This document shows, piece by piece, positions 38,240 through 47,886 of a stretch of DNA of 64,000 nt. Position 1 is the stretch's first letter, and each line of letters begins with the position of its first letter. This DNA is from Saccharofermentans sp. (GTDB taxonomy: Bacteria; Bacillota; Clostridia; Saccharofermentanales; Saccharofermentanaceae): NCBI GenBank assembly GCA_024403675.1, contig JAKSRH010000002.1, positions 1 to 64,000 of the forward strand. The letters are read 5' to 3'. Below the pieces are notes generated by a model. That model made no database searches. It worked only from the letters and a program-made list of their open reading frames with translations, and was not told where the DNA came from. The position numbers and the translations under genes are program-made.

Positions 38240-40452
38240 TACTGAGCACCTCCCTTCACGGAAGCACCTGCAAGTTCGCTTTCGGAAAGCTGGCTAGAAG
38301 CGATTTGCTTATAAACTTCACAAGAATTCATAAGTTCGAGATGTGTTCCCTTTCCTACGATACGACCATCCTCGAGAACAATAATCTGATCTGCTGTAAG
38401 GATAGTAGAGATTCTCTGAGCAACGATAATAACTGACGCATTCTTTGTCTTAGCAGCTAATGCCTTACGGAGGTTAAGGTCTGTCTTATAGTCAAGAGCA
38501 GAGAAACTATCATCAAAGATAAAAATCTTAGGATTCTTAGCTATAGCACGAGCGATGGAGAGACGCTGTCTCTGGCCACCAGATACATTAGTACCACCCT
38601 GAGCAATCTCTGAATCATACTTGTTTTCCTTGGACTCAATGAATTCTGTTGCCTGCGCAATCTGAGCAGCTTCCTTCATATCCTCGTCTGTAATGTAGTC
38701 ACCGCCATACTTGATATTAGTCTCGATAGTACCTGAGAAAAGGTTACCCTTCTGAGGAACATAACCGATAACTTCACGAAGAGCATTCTGAGAGAACTCT
38801 CTAATATCGATACCATTAACAGTAATAGAACCAGAAGTAACATCAAAGAATCTTGGAATAAGCTTAACAAGTGTACTCTTACCACAACCTGTAGAACCAA
38901 TAATAGCAGTTACCTTAGCAGGTTCAGCCTTAAAGCTAATATTAGTAAGAGCTGGCTCATCAGCACCAGGATAAGCAAAAGTTACATCATTAAACGCAAG
39001 CTCACCATTAACATTCTTGAGCTCCTCATCTCTATTCTGTTCTGGATCGCGAAGAGATACTTCAGTATTTAATACTTCCACGATTCTATCAGCAGCTACA
39101 CCAGCTCTTGGAAGCATGATGCAGATCATACCAATCATAAGGAAGCCCATTACAATAACCATGGAATAAGTAATGAATGCTGTAAGGTCACCTACCTGAA
39201 GCTTACCTGTATCTACACCCTTGGCACCATACCATACGATAGCAACAGACATACCATTCATAAGGAGCATCATAATTGGCATCATAAATGTCATAACTCT
39301 ATTAGTAAAAAGCTGTGTCTTATAAAGGTTTGTGTTAGCCTCATCAAATCTCTTTTCCTCATGAGACTCACGGCTAAATGCACGAATAGGCATTACACCA
39401 TTAAGGATTTCTCTTGATACGAGGTTAAGTCTATCAATGAGAGTCTGCATAAGCTTAAATCTTGGCATTGTGACACCAAAGAGAGTTCCGACAAGAGCAG
39501 CAAGTGAGATAACTGCTACTACGATAATCCAGCTAAGACCCGTATTAGTATTCCAAATCTTAAGCACACCACCAATAGCAAGGATTGGTGCGTAAAGAAC
39601 AATACGCATGAGCATTACAGATACGAACTGAATCTGCTGTACATCATTAGTTGCTCTAGTAATAAGTGACGCAGAAGAGAAACGTTCCATCTCTGCATCT
39701 GTAAAGGACATAACCTTGGAGAAGAGTTCATTTCTAAGTTCGAAACCAATTGTAGAAGACATACGAGAAGAAATGAAGCCGATAGCAACAGCTGCAAGTG
39801 TCATTACAAGAGACATGGCAAGCATCTTAGCTCCCACCTTGTAAAGGTAGTTATTACGTACCTCATTCATATCCTTGCCCTGAGCCTCATATTCCATAGC
39901 AACATATCTAACTGCAATCTGATTGATGAGCATGTCAGAACCTTCACCAGTAACACCAAACTGCTTCTTTACAAACTTCTGAAACTCAGTTGGTGAAACC
40001 TGTCCACTCTTAATAACTGCCACAAGGTCTTCAAGTGTAGGAATTGGCTCTCCCTCTTCAACTACATCTTCATTTTCCTGAACGGCTTTATTGCCCTGAG
40101 CATTACGAAGCTCGAAGATAATGCATTCTGGTGTAGACATCTCTTTATTAAGTGCATCAATATCAACATCATCATTAAGATACCTAATACCCTTACTATC
40201 AGGTGCACTATAGGACTGTTCTACTAACTTATCGCCGCTACCAGCAACAAACACCTTGATAATCTCAAGCTCGTCCTCTCTGATGGACTCAGGAACACCA
40301 TTACTGATACCACCTTGCTGAAGGCCAACATTTAACAAGTCACTTGTATAACTTGGAAGCGCCAAGTCACAGTAAGCCTGCAAAATAAGAAGAATAAGAA
40401 CTAGCGCGAGGCTAACCTTATGTCTTAAAAGAAATTTGAATATATTCTTCAT
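38239..40452 (-). CDS. ABC exporter half-transporter with degenerate Walker B (BmrC/LmrC-like)
   Basis: 737 aa. The first membrane segment is followed by a large extracytoplasmic insertion (about 45-210) rich in acidic residues, then the remaining segments. The NBD has Walker A GSTGCGKST and signature VSGGQRQ, but Walker B IFIFDDSFSALD, where Asp replaces the catalytic Glu. Such a degenerate site is expected in one half of heterodimeric exporters. GGAG lies 12 bases before the ATG. It is the first gene of a two-gene operon. The substrate is unknown; multidrug export is the usual annotation. Confidence 0.92.
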   Translation of the reverse strand: MKNIFKFLLRHKVSLALVLILLILQAYCDLALPSYTSDLLNVGLQQGGISNGVPESIREDELEIIKVFVAGSGDKLVEQSYSAPDSKGIRYLNDDVDIDALNKEMSTPECIIFELRNAQGNKAVQENEDVVEEGEPIPTLEDLVAVIKSGQVSPTEFQKFVKKQFGVTGEGSDMLINQIAVRYVAMEYEAQGKDMNEVRNNYLYKVGAKMLAMSLVMTLAAVAIGFISSRMSSTIGFELRNELFSKVMSFTDAEMERFSSASLITRATNDVQQIQFVSVMLMRIVLYAPILAIGGVLKIWNTNTGLSWIIVVAVISLAALVGTLFGVTMPRFKLMQTLIDRLNLVSREILNGVMPIRAFSRESHEEKRFDEANTNLYKTQLFTNRVMTFMMPIMMLLMNGMSVAIVWYGAKGVDTGKLQVGDLTAFITYSMVIVMGFLMIGMICIMLPRAGVAADRIVEVLNTEVSLRDPEQNRDEELKNVNGELAFNDVTFAYPGADEPALTNISFKAEPAKVTAIIGSTGCGKSTLVKLIPRFFDVTSGSITVNGIDIREFSQNALREVIGYVPQKGNLFSGTIETNIKYGGDYITDEDMKEAAQIAQATEFIESKENKYDSEIAQGGTNVSGGQRQRLSIARAIAKNPKIFIFDDSFSALDYKTDLNLRKALAAKTKNASVIIVAQRISTILTADQIIVLEDGRIVGKGTHLELMNSCEVYKQIASSQLSESELAGASVKGGAQ

Positions 40453-40489
40453 TTCGCGAAACTACTCCATATTATTATTACAAGGATAG

Positions 40490-40498
40490 ATAATACCA
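40490..40498 (-). promoter_or_regulatory. Extended -10 promoter of the ABC exporter operon
   Basis: TGG-TATTAT (40498-40490) on the minus strand, about 37 bases before the ATG; no convincing -35 box at 17 bases. Confidence 0.5.
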
Positions 40499-40540
40499 CT
40501 TATATAGTTCGATATGTTGCCAAAATTACGGCATTTTTTC

Positions 40541-40573
40541 ACATAAAAATGGGGCTTCTTGCCGAAGCCCCAT
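40541..40573 (-). terminator. Terminator after the alcohol dehydrogenase gene
   Basis: A perfect 10-bp GC-rich stem (40549-40558 with 40564-40573), 5-base loop, then TTTTTATG on the minus strand, 23 bases past the stop. Confidence 0.92.
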
Positions 40574-40596
40574 CTAATATAAAAGACTTGTGTTAA

Positions 40597-41781
40597 TTAA
40601 AGTGTAGCCTTTGCTGCAATCTTATAGATTTCTGCAACATCGGAGGAAGAAAGTGATACAAATCCACCTGTTCTGCCCTCTTCACCAAGACCAAACTTCT
40701 CTACGAGTACTGGGATGTCCTCTTCCTTAGCACCGAGCTCCTCAAAGTTAATTGGCATACCAATCTCTCTAAGGAATACACGGAATGCGCGGATACCCTT
40801 CTTAGCTGTATCAGCTGGGTTCTCGAAGTTCATTGGAACACCGAATACGCGTGTAGCCATCTGAGCAAATCTCATAACATTGTGCTCCATTACGAACTCC
40901 ATCCATGCTGGCATAATTACTGCAAGACCCGCACCGTGAGCACAGTCATAAAGACCTGAGAGCTCATGCTCGATACCATGTGAGTTCCAGTCCTGGGAAC
41001 GACCTACGCCAACGATATTAGTATGAGCAACTGTACCAGCCCACATGATATTTGCACGTGCCTCATAATTATTAGGATCTGCAATAACTCGTGGAGTCTC
41101 CTTGAACATTGTAGAAAGAACTGCCTCACAAAGACGGTCTGTAATCTCTACTTCTGTTGTATTTGTAAAATATCTCTCAAATACGTGAGCCATGATATCT
41201 GTAGCACCACAAGCTGTCTGATATGCAGGAAGTGTGCATGTGAGAGCAGGATTCATAACAGAGAAACGTGGACGAAGGAAATCGGAACCAGCACCACGCT
41301 TGAGCATACCCTCTTCCTTAGTAATAACTGTATCACCAGAACCCTCAGAACCTGCAGCAGCAATTGTAAGTACTGTAGCTACTGGAAGAGCTGCAGCGAT
41401 AACTGCCTTGCCAGAATAGAAATCCCAGAAGTCACCATCATATGGAACACCACAAGCGATTGCCTTTGCAGAGTCGATTGTAGAACCACCACCTACTGCA
41501 AGGATGAAGTCAAGGTTCTCAGCCTTACAAAGGTCAATACCCTCATATACCTTAGTGTCACGTGGGTTAGCCTGAACACCACCGAGCTCCTTATAGTAAA
41601 CGCCCTCAGCCTCCAAAGAAGCCTTTACTCTATCAAGAAGACCACTTCTTACTACAGAACCAGAACCATAGTGGAGAAGAACACGGGATCCACCGTACTT
41701 CTTTACGTACTTACCGCACTCATTTTCACGGTCCTTACCGAAAACGAACTCTGTTGGGCTATAGAAATTAAAATTATCCAT
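40597..41781 (-). CDS. Iron-containing alcohol dehydrogenase (BdhA/YqhD-like)
   Basis: 394 aa. Iron-ADH group: AVGGGSTIDSAKAIA (nucleotide binding), AAGSEGSGDTVIT, TDIMAHVFERYF, SHGIEHELSGLYDCAHGAGLAVIMPAW (metal ligands) and a C-terminal RTGGFVSLSSSDVAEIY. The closest named group I recognise is NAD(P)H-dependent butanol dehydrogenase, which reduces aldehydes during fermentation. It lies 18 bases after the SDR gene, probably in one operon. Substrate specificity is not readable. Confidence 0.9.
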   Translation of the reverse strand: MDNFNFYSPTEFVFGKDRENECGKYVKKYGGSRVLLHYGSGSVVRSGLLDRVKASLEAEGVYYKELGGVQANPRDTKVYEGIDLCKAENLDFILAVGGGSTIDSAKAIACGVPYDGDFWDFYSGKAVIAAALPVATVLTIAAAGSEGSGDTVITKEEGMLKRGAGSDFLRPRFSVMNPALTCTLPAYQTACGATDIMAHVFERYFTNTTEVEITDRLCEAVLSTMFKETPRVIADPNNYEARANIMWAGTVAHTNIVGVGRSQDWNSHGIEHELSGLYDCAHGAGLAVIMPAWMEFVMEHNVMRFAQMATRVFGVPMNFENPADTAKKGIRAFRVFLREIGMPINFEELGAKEEDIPVLVEKFGLGEEGRTGGFVSLSSSDVAEIYKIAAKATL

Positions 41782-41799
41782 TAATATTCACCTCCGATA

Positions 41800-42543
41800 T
41801 TAATAAGGTGCTGTATAAGACTCTGCCTTAGCTACAGCCTCTTCAAGTGTCATACCACAGAATTCCTGAGCACCATATCTTCTACCAGACTTACCATCAT
41901 TAACGAAAGCGCCAACAACGATACCTGGGATTGTGGACTCTGGTGCATTAGGAGCGTTTGGACCACCGAGGTCTGTTCTGCACCAACCTGGATCAGCAAG
42001 AGAAATGATTACGTCAGAACCATTTACCTTGTAACCGAGGTCAACTGTAACCTTATCAAGAGCTGCCTTAGCTGCAGAATAACCAGCCTGCTCAGCCTCG
42101 AGTGCGATGCCAGAAGTTGTATTAACAATACGACCAAAACCTCTCTCCATCATGCCTGGGAGGAAGTGATAGCAAATCTGCATTGGAGCGATTGTATTAA
42201 CTGCAAAACTGATTGGAAAATCATCCATTGGTGTCTTAAGGTAATCAACACGATATCCAATCTGAAGACCAGCGTTATTAAGAACTACATCAACCTGTGT
42301 ACCCTTAGCGTCGATTTCCTTAAGCATAGCATCAACTGCAGCTACGTCAGAGAGCTCAGCTGCTACAGCATAAGCATCAACACCCATAGCCTTAATCTCA
42401 TCTACGAGCTCTTTTGTACCTTCTAACTTACGGCTATGAAGAATAATGTTACATCCCTGCTGAGCCATAAAAATAGCAGACAACTTGCCGATACCTCTGC
42501 TAGCACCTGTTACAAGCACCCACTTACCTTTCAAATCAACCAT
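41800..42543 (-). CDS. Short-chain dehydrogenase/reductase
   Basis: 247 aa. Rossmann motif TGASRGIG (about 13-20), NNAG, a catalytic Ser in TTSGIA and YSAAK (Tyr/Lys), giving a classical SDR oxidoreductase with NAD(P). The C-terminal part after WCRTDLGGP lacks features that name a substrate. GGAAGG precedes the ATG. Pairing with the alcohol dehydrogenase suggests carbonyl reduction. Confidence 0.88.
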   Translation of the reverse strand: MVDLKGKWVLVTGASRGIGKLSAIFMAQQGCNIILHSRKLEGTKELVDEIKAMGVDAYAVAAELSDVAAVDAMLKEIDAKGTQVDVVLNNAGLQIGYRVDYLKTPMDDFPISFAVNTIAPMQICYHFLPGMMERGFGRIVNTTSGIALEAEQAGYSAAKAALDKVTVDLGYKVNGSDVIISLADPGWCRTDLGGPNAPNAPESTIPGIVVGAFVNDGKSGRRYGAQEFCGMTLEEAVAKAESYTAPY

Positions 42544-42632
42544 GAAAATTACCTTCCTTATTTAATTTTGTCTTATGAGTTCATTTTATTATTTTTGCCA
42601 TTTTCATGGTTAGTACGTATTTTGTTTTTATG

Positions 42633-44795
42633 TTAGATTTTTAACTTGTTTCTCTCACGTATTTTCTTAACAAGCTCATACGCCTCTGGTCGACGCTCCT
42701 GAAGATGCTTATCAAGTGACTCACGGCGTTCGAGGAATTTCTGGGCAAGTTCAGGATGATTATTCTGGATTCTCTCCAATACTTCCTGACGATGCCTCTC
42801 GAAAGCGATGGCAAGTGTCTTCTCGTCTTTACCGGATACAGACACAATCTCCTTCATATGTTCCTCTAAGTGTTCAACCCACTCATCTTCATCCATTGCC
42901 TGCATGTAATACCAACCACTATGGAACAATTCGTCAAGGTCACCTGTCTTACGAAGCTGATCAATCTGAATCTTAATTTGACGTTCAATTACAGCCTCTG
43001 TGTCATTACCAAAGGCCCATGTAAACTCCTGAATTCTGTTTTCTACACGCTTACGGGACGCTGTAATCTCTGTATAATTCTCCGCACCAACAAGTGGATA
43101 AGGTCGATTAATACCAACATCTTTAAGTGCAATATGAATAGTACGACGAACTGCTCCTTCTTCGATAAGATAACCTAATCCTAAAGCTCGAAGTTGGTCA
43201 TTAAGACTGGAACTATGCTCTGTGAGGTATAGTTTTACACCCTTATTCTTAAGTTTCTTATGCATGGAAGCAAGACGCTCAGCTGCTGTAATATCAATAC
43301 TACCAACAGCACGAGCATCAACAATAACTGCCTTCGTATCTTCCTTAATCGCATTCTCAATATCTTCCTGGAAGATTCCAATATTGGCGAAGAAAAGGCT
43401 CTCGTTAAATCTATAAATAACTACATTTTGAACTGGGAAAAGATTGCCACTTTTATTCATCTGATGGAAATGGCGGTGTCCTGGCTGGATACCAAGAAAA
43501 CATCTAGACGGATTTGCAGAACGAATAATCATCTCCGCAAAGGAAAGCACGATTCCGATAAGTACGCCGTTAATTGTACCAAGCATAAGAACACCAAGAA
43601 AAGCACCAGTAAATATAAAGAACTCTGTTCTACTCACCTTCCAAAGTTTTCTTGCAAGGCCAAACTCAGTGGCGCCAAGAAGTGCAGAAATGACAATAGC
43701 AGTCAATACAGGCACAGGAAGATAAGCTATAAATCCTGTTGCAAATAAAACTACAGGAATCATGGCAAGACCAGCGATAATACCAGTAAGCTGAGTTCTT
43801 CCACCATACTGCTCATTCATGGCAGTTCTTGATACAGAACCGTTAATAGGACAACAGCCCGTAAAGGACGCTATAAAGTTTCCTACGGAGAAAGCCATAA
43901 TCTCACGGTTATCCTGAATCTTATAGTCATTTTTAAGCGCGAAACTATTCTCTGCAAGAAGCGGCTCAGCCATAATTACCACAGCTATGGACAGGCTTAC
44001 CACAACAACCTGTGAAAGTGTTACGCCAGTATCAATAAGATGACCTGCCTCATCAAAATGCGGAACAAGAGTAGAAAAATCCGGAATAATCCACTTTGGA
44101 AGTCCTGCGTCCACTTTAGAAAGATTAGTAATCCCCCACTCCTTAGTAGGAAGAATAATAGTGGATAAACCGCCAAGAACCATAAGCACAACAGCTGTCG
44201 GAAACTTTGCGTAAACCTTCTTCATTATTAGCAAAATTGCTAATGCCACGCCACCCATAATAAGTGAAGGAACATTAATATGCTTCGCTGTATCGTAAAG
44301 GTGACGAAGAAGTTCCAAAAGTTCACCTGTACCTGAAGTGCCACCAAGAACCTTTGGTACCTGCATCAGGATAATCGTAGTACAAATACCTGTAATAAAA
44401 CCACCCATAACAGGCTCAGATATAAAGTTAACAAACTTACCTGCCCTTAGTATTGAGAACAACATCAGCCAGATAGCAACAAAGAATGTCAGCATAGGGA
44501 CCACAGAAAGAGCCTCTGGGGATTGTGCCTCAATTCCAAAAGACAACAAAGCTGCGCCGACAAGAGCTGCCGGCGCGGCATCAACACCAAAAATAAACTG
44601 CCTGGATGTGGACATAAGTCCAAAGATGATTATTGGAAAAATAGATCCATATAATCCATAAATAGGAGTAAGACCTGCAATCTGTGCATACCCCATGGAA
44701 ATTGGAATGGACACAGCCATAATAATTAGTCCCGCCAGAATATCCTTGGCTAAGTTCTTTTTACTATAGTTACGTAGTGTCGGTGCAATATCCAT
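42633..44795 (-). CDS. SulP/SLC26 anion transporter with STAS domain and long charged C-terminal extension
   Basis: 720 aa. The transporter core (about 1-430) begins with DILAGLIIMAVSIPISMGYAQIAGL-type sequence and includes the central GSVSRTAMNEQYGGRTQLTGI motif. A STAS domain (about 450-560) carries FNESLFFANIGIF and VIVDARAVGSIDITAAE. The family usually moves sulfate, bicarbonate or dicarboxylates. The last 160 or so residues, past the STAS domain, are highly charged and helical and are not part of the standard architecture. It starts 23 bases after a histidine kinase, so the two-component system may control it. Confidence 0.9.
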   Translation of the reverse strand: MDIAPTLRNYSKKNLAKDILAGLIIMAVSIPISMGYAQIAGLTPIYGLYGSIFPIIIFGLMSTSRQFIFGVDAAPAALVGAALLSFGIEAQSPEALSVVPMLTFFVAIWLMLFSILRAGKFVNFISEPVMGGFITGICTTIILMQVPKVLGGTSGTGELLELLRHLYDTAKHINVPSLIMGGVALAILLIMKKVYAKFPTAVVLMVLGGLSTIILPTKEWGITNLSKVDAGLPKWIIPDFSTLVPHFDEAGHLIDTGVTLSQVVVVSLSIAVVIMAEPLLAENSFALKNDYKIQDNREIMAFSVGNFIASFTGCCPINGSVSRTAMNEQYGGRTQLTGIIAGLAMIPVVLFATGFIAYLPVPVLTAIVISALLGATEFGLARKLWKVSRTEFFIFTGAFLGVLMLGTINGVLIGIVLSFAEMIIRSANPSRCFLGIQPGHRHFHQMNKSGNLFPVQNVVIYRFNESLFFANIGIFQEDIENAIKEDTKAVIVDARAVGSIDITAAERLASMHKKLKNKGVKLYLTEHSSSLNDQLRALGLGYLIEEGAVRRTIHIALKDVGINRPYPLVGAENYTEITASRKRVENRIQEFTWAFGNDTEAVIERQIKIQIDQLRKTGDLDELFHSGWYYMQAMDEDEWVEHLEEHMKEIVSVSGKDEKTLAIAFERHRQEVLERIQNNHPELAQKFLERRESLDKHLQERRPEAYELVKKIRERNKLKI

Positions 44796-44818
44796 TCGGG
44801 TACGTCGCCTTTGCCTTT

Positions 44819-46390
44819 TTATTTAATTTTAACAGAAAAGGCGTTCCCTATGCACTCCACAATTAATTTATATCCCAGACGGGCAAGATTATTATTAGCG
44901 ATGGCAAGTCCTAGACCACTACCACTATTCTCACCTCTAGAGTTCTCACCCTTTACGAAAGGCTCCACGAGAGACTTAGCATTATCAATAGGAGCATCAA
45001 CAGGATTGGTTACTGTTATTTCATTATCAGAAATTGTCACAACAATCTTTCCAGACTTAGAACCATACTTAATTGCATTATCGATAATATTAGCCACAAC
45101 TTGATTCCATAATTCGATATCCATCTTACGGGTACTGTCTCCTATCACCTCGTAATTCATACCTTTTTCCTTAAGGCTAGCTACTACTGTGGCAAAATGG
45201 CTTTCGAAAGTCTCCTTAACAAAGATGTTTTCCTTATTAAGTTTCTTCACACTGTCCTCGCTATTAGAGAACTTCAGGATGTCATTTACAAGAGAATTAA
45301 GGTAACTAATACTGTCACCAATCTGATCCGCATGTTCCTTAGCACGTTCTGGATTATTATCCACACTCTCCTTAAGGTTATCCACATATACGGATGCAAT
45401 TGCAAGCGGTGTCTTAAGATCATGAGCCATGGCTGTAGTTGTCTTACGGCGATAATCAAAAATCTCATAGATTGACTTAGCCTTGATATACCAAACCAAA
45501 CTTATAATCGCAGTCAGAAGCAACACAAAAAACGCTGAAACTGATATAAATATTGTTCTTACACCTGAATCTAATACTTCGATTACAGATTTATCATATT
45601 CGATCTTATATTGATGAAAACCAGTATCAAAATCCCAACCAATTTCGTCATAACCAGGATTTTTTATCTCACCACAAATAGAAAAAAGGAAAATATAATC
45701 ACCATCAAAAAATGAATTATCTCTAATATTGTTCACATATGTAAAACCTTCAACCAAAGACATATCCTTAGGAGTCAAGTCTATAGTCTCTACCACTTCA
45801 GGTAATGATTCGTTAAGTAATATCAATGTTTGAGAGTACACTCTAACCTTGGCAGGATAAAACTCTTTTGTCTCATAATTGATGTAACCAGATTCCACAC
45901 TAAGTGAATACATATCCCTTCCTAAGAATCTCCAATTGAACCAATTCTCACAGTATCCCAATGCCTTAGTATACTGATCATTAAGGCTGTCATCCCAATC
46001 CATATAAACAATATGGCGATTATTAGGATCCTCTCTATTAGTTATGAGCCCTACATACTTATTCTCAGATGAAAAGATTACTTTATCATCAACTTTAATA
46101 ACAACTGGCGTTCCGCTATTTGAAAGAGAAAGAGTCTTATTAACAAGGTGAGTATACTCATCATCATCAATTACACCGTCATTCTCAATAGAATCTCTTA
46201 CGAATGGATATATATCATTAATACCATCTCTGAAATACTGACTGTTGTAATGTAGCAGATTTATTATCTGCTCATAAAAAATGCCAAACAGCACCCAGTA
46301 TGCAACGAATACAATTATAAACGCCTTCGTAATTATCCAAAATTTCTCTGGCCTCTTAATCGTCTTAGGTTTACGTCTTAGCTTAATCAC
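44819..46390 (-). CDS. Sensor histidine kinase
   Basis: 523 aa. Membrane segments near residues 15-37 and 265-290 enclose a large extracytoplasmic sensor domain. Cytoplasmic HisKA (H-box AMAHDLKTPLA) and HATPase domains follow (NIIDNAIKYG N-box, GSGLGLAIA G-box). The start is put at GTG 46390, which has GAGGTG 6 bases upstream and leaves a 10-base gap after the regulator; a TTG at 46426 would overlap the regulator gene. It partners the OmpR-type regulator upstream. Confidence 0.93.
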   Translation of the reverse strand: MIKLRRKPKTIKRPEKFWIITKAFIIVFVAYWVLFGIFYEQIINLLHYNSQYFRDGINDIYPFVRDSIENDGVIDDDEYTHLVNKTLSLSNSGTPVVIKVDDKVIFSSENKYVGLITNREDPNNRHIVYMDWDDSLNDQYTKALGYCENWFNWRFLGRDMYSLSVESGYINYETKEFYPAKVRVYSQTLILLNESLPEVVETIDLTPKDMSLVEGFTYVNNIRDNSFFDGDYIFLFSICGEIKNPGYDEIGWDFDTGFHQYKIEYDKSVIEVLDSGVRTIFISVSAFFVLLLTAIISLVWYIKAKSIYEIFDYRRKTTTAMAHDLKTPLAIASVYVDNLKESVDNNPERAKEHADQIGDSISYLNSLVNDILKFSNSEDSVKKLNKENIFVKETFESHFATVVASLKEKGMNYEVIGDSTRKMDIELWNQVVANIIDNAIKYGSKSGKIVVTISDNEITVTNPVDAPIDNAKSLVEPFVKGENSRGENSGSGLGLAIANNNLARLGYKLIVECIGNAFSVKIK

Positions 46391-46400
46391 TTCTATCACC

Positions 46401-47072
46401 TCACTGAATCTTATAGCCACGTCCAAAAAGAGTAACTATTCTTTTACCTGATTCACCAAGGTTCTTACGAAGCTTCTTAATCTGGCTATCTACCACGCGG
46501 TCAGTACCATCAAAATCGTACTCCCATACTCTGTTAATTATGGACTCTCTACTAAATACCTGTCCCTTATTTTCCATGAGAAGTTTAAGAATAAAGTATT
46601 CCTTAGGAGGAAGTTCAATCTCCACTCCATTTACAAAAACCTGCATAGTAAATGGATTAAGCTCAAGTTCATCCATCTTAATGGACTTAACCTCCTGAGA
46701 TTTCATTCTTCTAACTAACGCTTCTGCTTTACAGTAGAGTTCCTTAACAGAAAAAGGCTTAACTATATAATCGTCGCCACCAATCTCATAACCCTTAAGA
46801 ATATTCTCTTCATTTCCAAGGGCTGTAAGAAAGAAAACAGGACAATCACTAGTCTTACGAAGCTCCTTACAAATATCGAATCCTGATGCACCTGGAAGCA
46901 TAATATCCAAGATAACAAGGTCATATTTATTTTCCTTTATCTTCGCTAAACCTTCTGTACCTGTAGCTGCCTGATCCATCATAATTGAACCTTGGCTCAT
47001 CATCTCGAAGTACTCACATACACCTTCGCGAATCTTAGTTGAGTCTTCAACAATTAAATATTTGTGTATCAT
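46401..47072 (-). CDS. OmpR-family response regulator
   Basis: 223 aa. Receiver domain with VEDS, phospho-acceptor D56 in VILDIMLPG, and Lys in VKPFSVKEL; C-terminal winged helix with PPKEYFILKLLMENKGQVFSRE and RVVDSQIKKLRKNLGE. A very strong AGGAGGT site precedes the ATG. It is the first gene of regulator-kinase-SulP, 19 bases after the DUF2442-HTH gene. It probably regulates the neighbouring transporter. Confidence 0.94.
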   Translation of the reverse strand: MIHKYLIVEDSTKIREGVCEYFEMMSQGSIMMDQAATGTEGLAKIKENKYDLVILDIMLPGASGFDICKELRKTSDCPVFFLTALGNEENILKGYEIGGDDYIVKPFSVKELYCKAEALVRRMKSQEVKSIKMDELELNPFTMQVFVNGVEIELPPKEYFILKLLMENKGQVFSRESIINRVWEYDFDGTDRVVDSQIKKLRKNLGESGKRIVTLFGRGYKIQ

Positions 47073-47091
47073 AGAGCACCTCCTTACGACT

Positions 47092-47580
47092 TTATACTAC
47101 AGAAGACTTGTGACCATCTTGTGATTCTTCAAAAACAAAATCAACCTTCAATGAACAACCCATCGCCTTTGCAATACGATTAAGTGTTCCTACAGATGGG
47201 TTAGCAATTCCACGCTCAATCTTAGAAATATCAGATTGGTCGATACCAGTTAGTATAGATAACTCTTTCTGAGACAACTCAGCTCTAGCTCTTGCTTTAA
47301 ATAAAGCATCGCCGAACCCTAATACACTACTGTCAATTCGAACAGTTGTACCATCCTCATATATAGTCTCAACATCTATATCCAAATCATCATTCCAATA
47401 AATACCGGAAGATCCACAAAGTTTGCCAGTTAAAAACAATGCACGGTCAGTAAGCGCCTTAAGAGAATCATGCTTTTCAAATAACATTGCCATATCATAA
47501 GACTTTACTTCACCTGTCTGAAATTTAACTTCAAGTACAGTATTTTCTTTAAATTCAATATCAATAGCTTTGTGGTGCAT
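47092..47580 (-). CDS. DUF2442-HTH fusion (antitoxin-like regulator)
   Basis: 162 aa. The N-terminal half matches the small DUF2442 fold, with a VEVKFQTGEVKSYD-like strand pair and the end of that domain near residue 85. The C-terminal half is an XRE-type helix-turn-helix: LSQKELSILTGIDQSDISKIERG. DUF2442 proteins often sit beside DUF4160 proteins in toxin-antitoxin-like pairs, and the HTH suggests self-regulation. It begins where the DUF4160 gene ends, overlapping by one base. Confidence 0.8.
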   Translation of the reverse strand: MHHKAIDIEFKENTVLEVKFQTGEVKSYDMAMLFEKHDSLKALTDRALFLTGKLCGSSGIYWNDDLDIDVETIYEDGTTVRIDSSVLGFGDALFKARARAELSQKELSILTGIDQSDISKIERGIANPSVGTLNRIAKAMGCSLKVDFVFEESQDGHKSSVV

Positions 47581-47795
47581 TATTCTATTGGTGGAAGTTT
47601 AATATATTTTTCAGTCTCCCACATTTCCTCCAGTTCATTTTTGTAATTTAATATAAACCTCTTCACTAATGCAGCTGATTTATTCGGAAAATATCCTTCA
47701 ATTATCTCTCCTGTCGAGATAAGAAACGGAGCGTCAAAATCTTTAGTAATAGCATGTATATGTGGAGGATTGTGTTCCTTATCCCTAAAATACAT
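47580..47795 (-). pseudogene. DUF4160 protein, N-terminally truncated or start-less
   Basis: 71 aa can be read from the ATG at 47795: MYFRDKEHNPPHIHA, the DUF4160 core, then a short domain ending WETEKYIKLPPIE. Family members normally start about 13 residues earlier with a MPxIxxFYGIII-type segment. The same frame here continues upstream as PLICLFYAIIIV and then meets TAG where Met is expected. No Shine-Dalgarno sequence precedes the internal ATG. Either the start codon has been lost, leaving a decaying gene, or translation is coupled to the small ORF that ends across this ATG. It pairs with the DUF2442-HTH gene. Confidence 0.6.
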
Positions 47796-47886
47796 GACGA
47801 TGATTATTGCATAAAAAAGGCAAATTAGTGGCTAGTATCTTTCTTTCCCTTGTATCAACTACTTTGTTTACCATATTTATATCCAT
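47785..47886 (-). CDS. Small ORF overlapping the start of the DUF4160 gene
   Basis: 33 codons, beginning MDINMVNKVVDTRERK and ending NNHRHVF. It has a good AAAGGA site 5 bases before the ATG, unlike the DUF4160 ORF. Its stop (47787-47785) lies 8 bases beyond the DUF4160 ATG (47795-47793), a layout suited to termination-reinitiation. Dropping one T from the T6 run in the overlap would join its N-terminus to the DUF4160 frame at LPFYAIIIVMYF. It may be a coupling ORF, a frameshifted start, or chance. Confidence 0.35.
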   Translation of the reverse strand: MDINMVNKVVDTRERKILATNLPFLCNNHRHVF

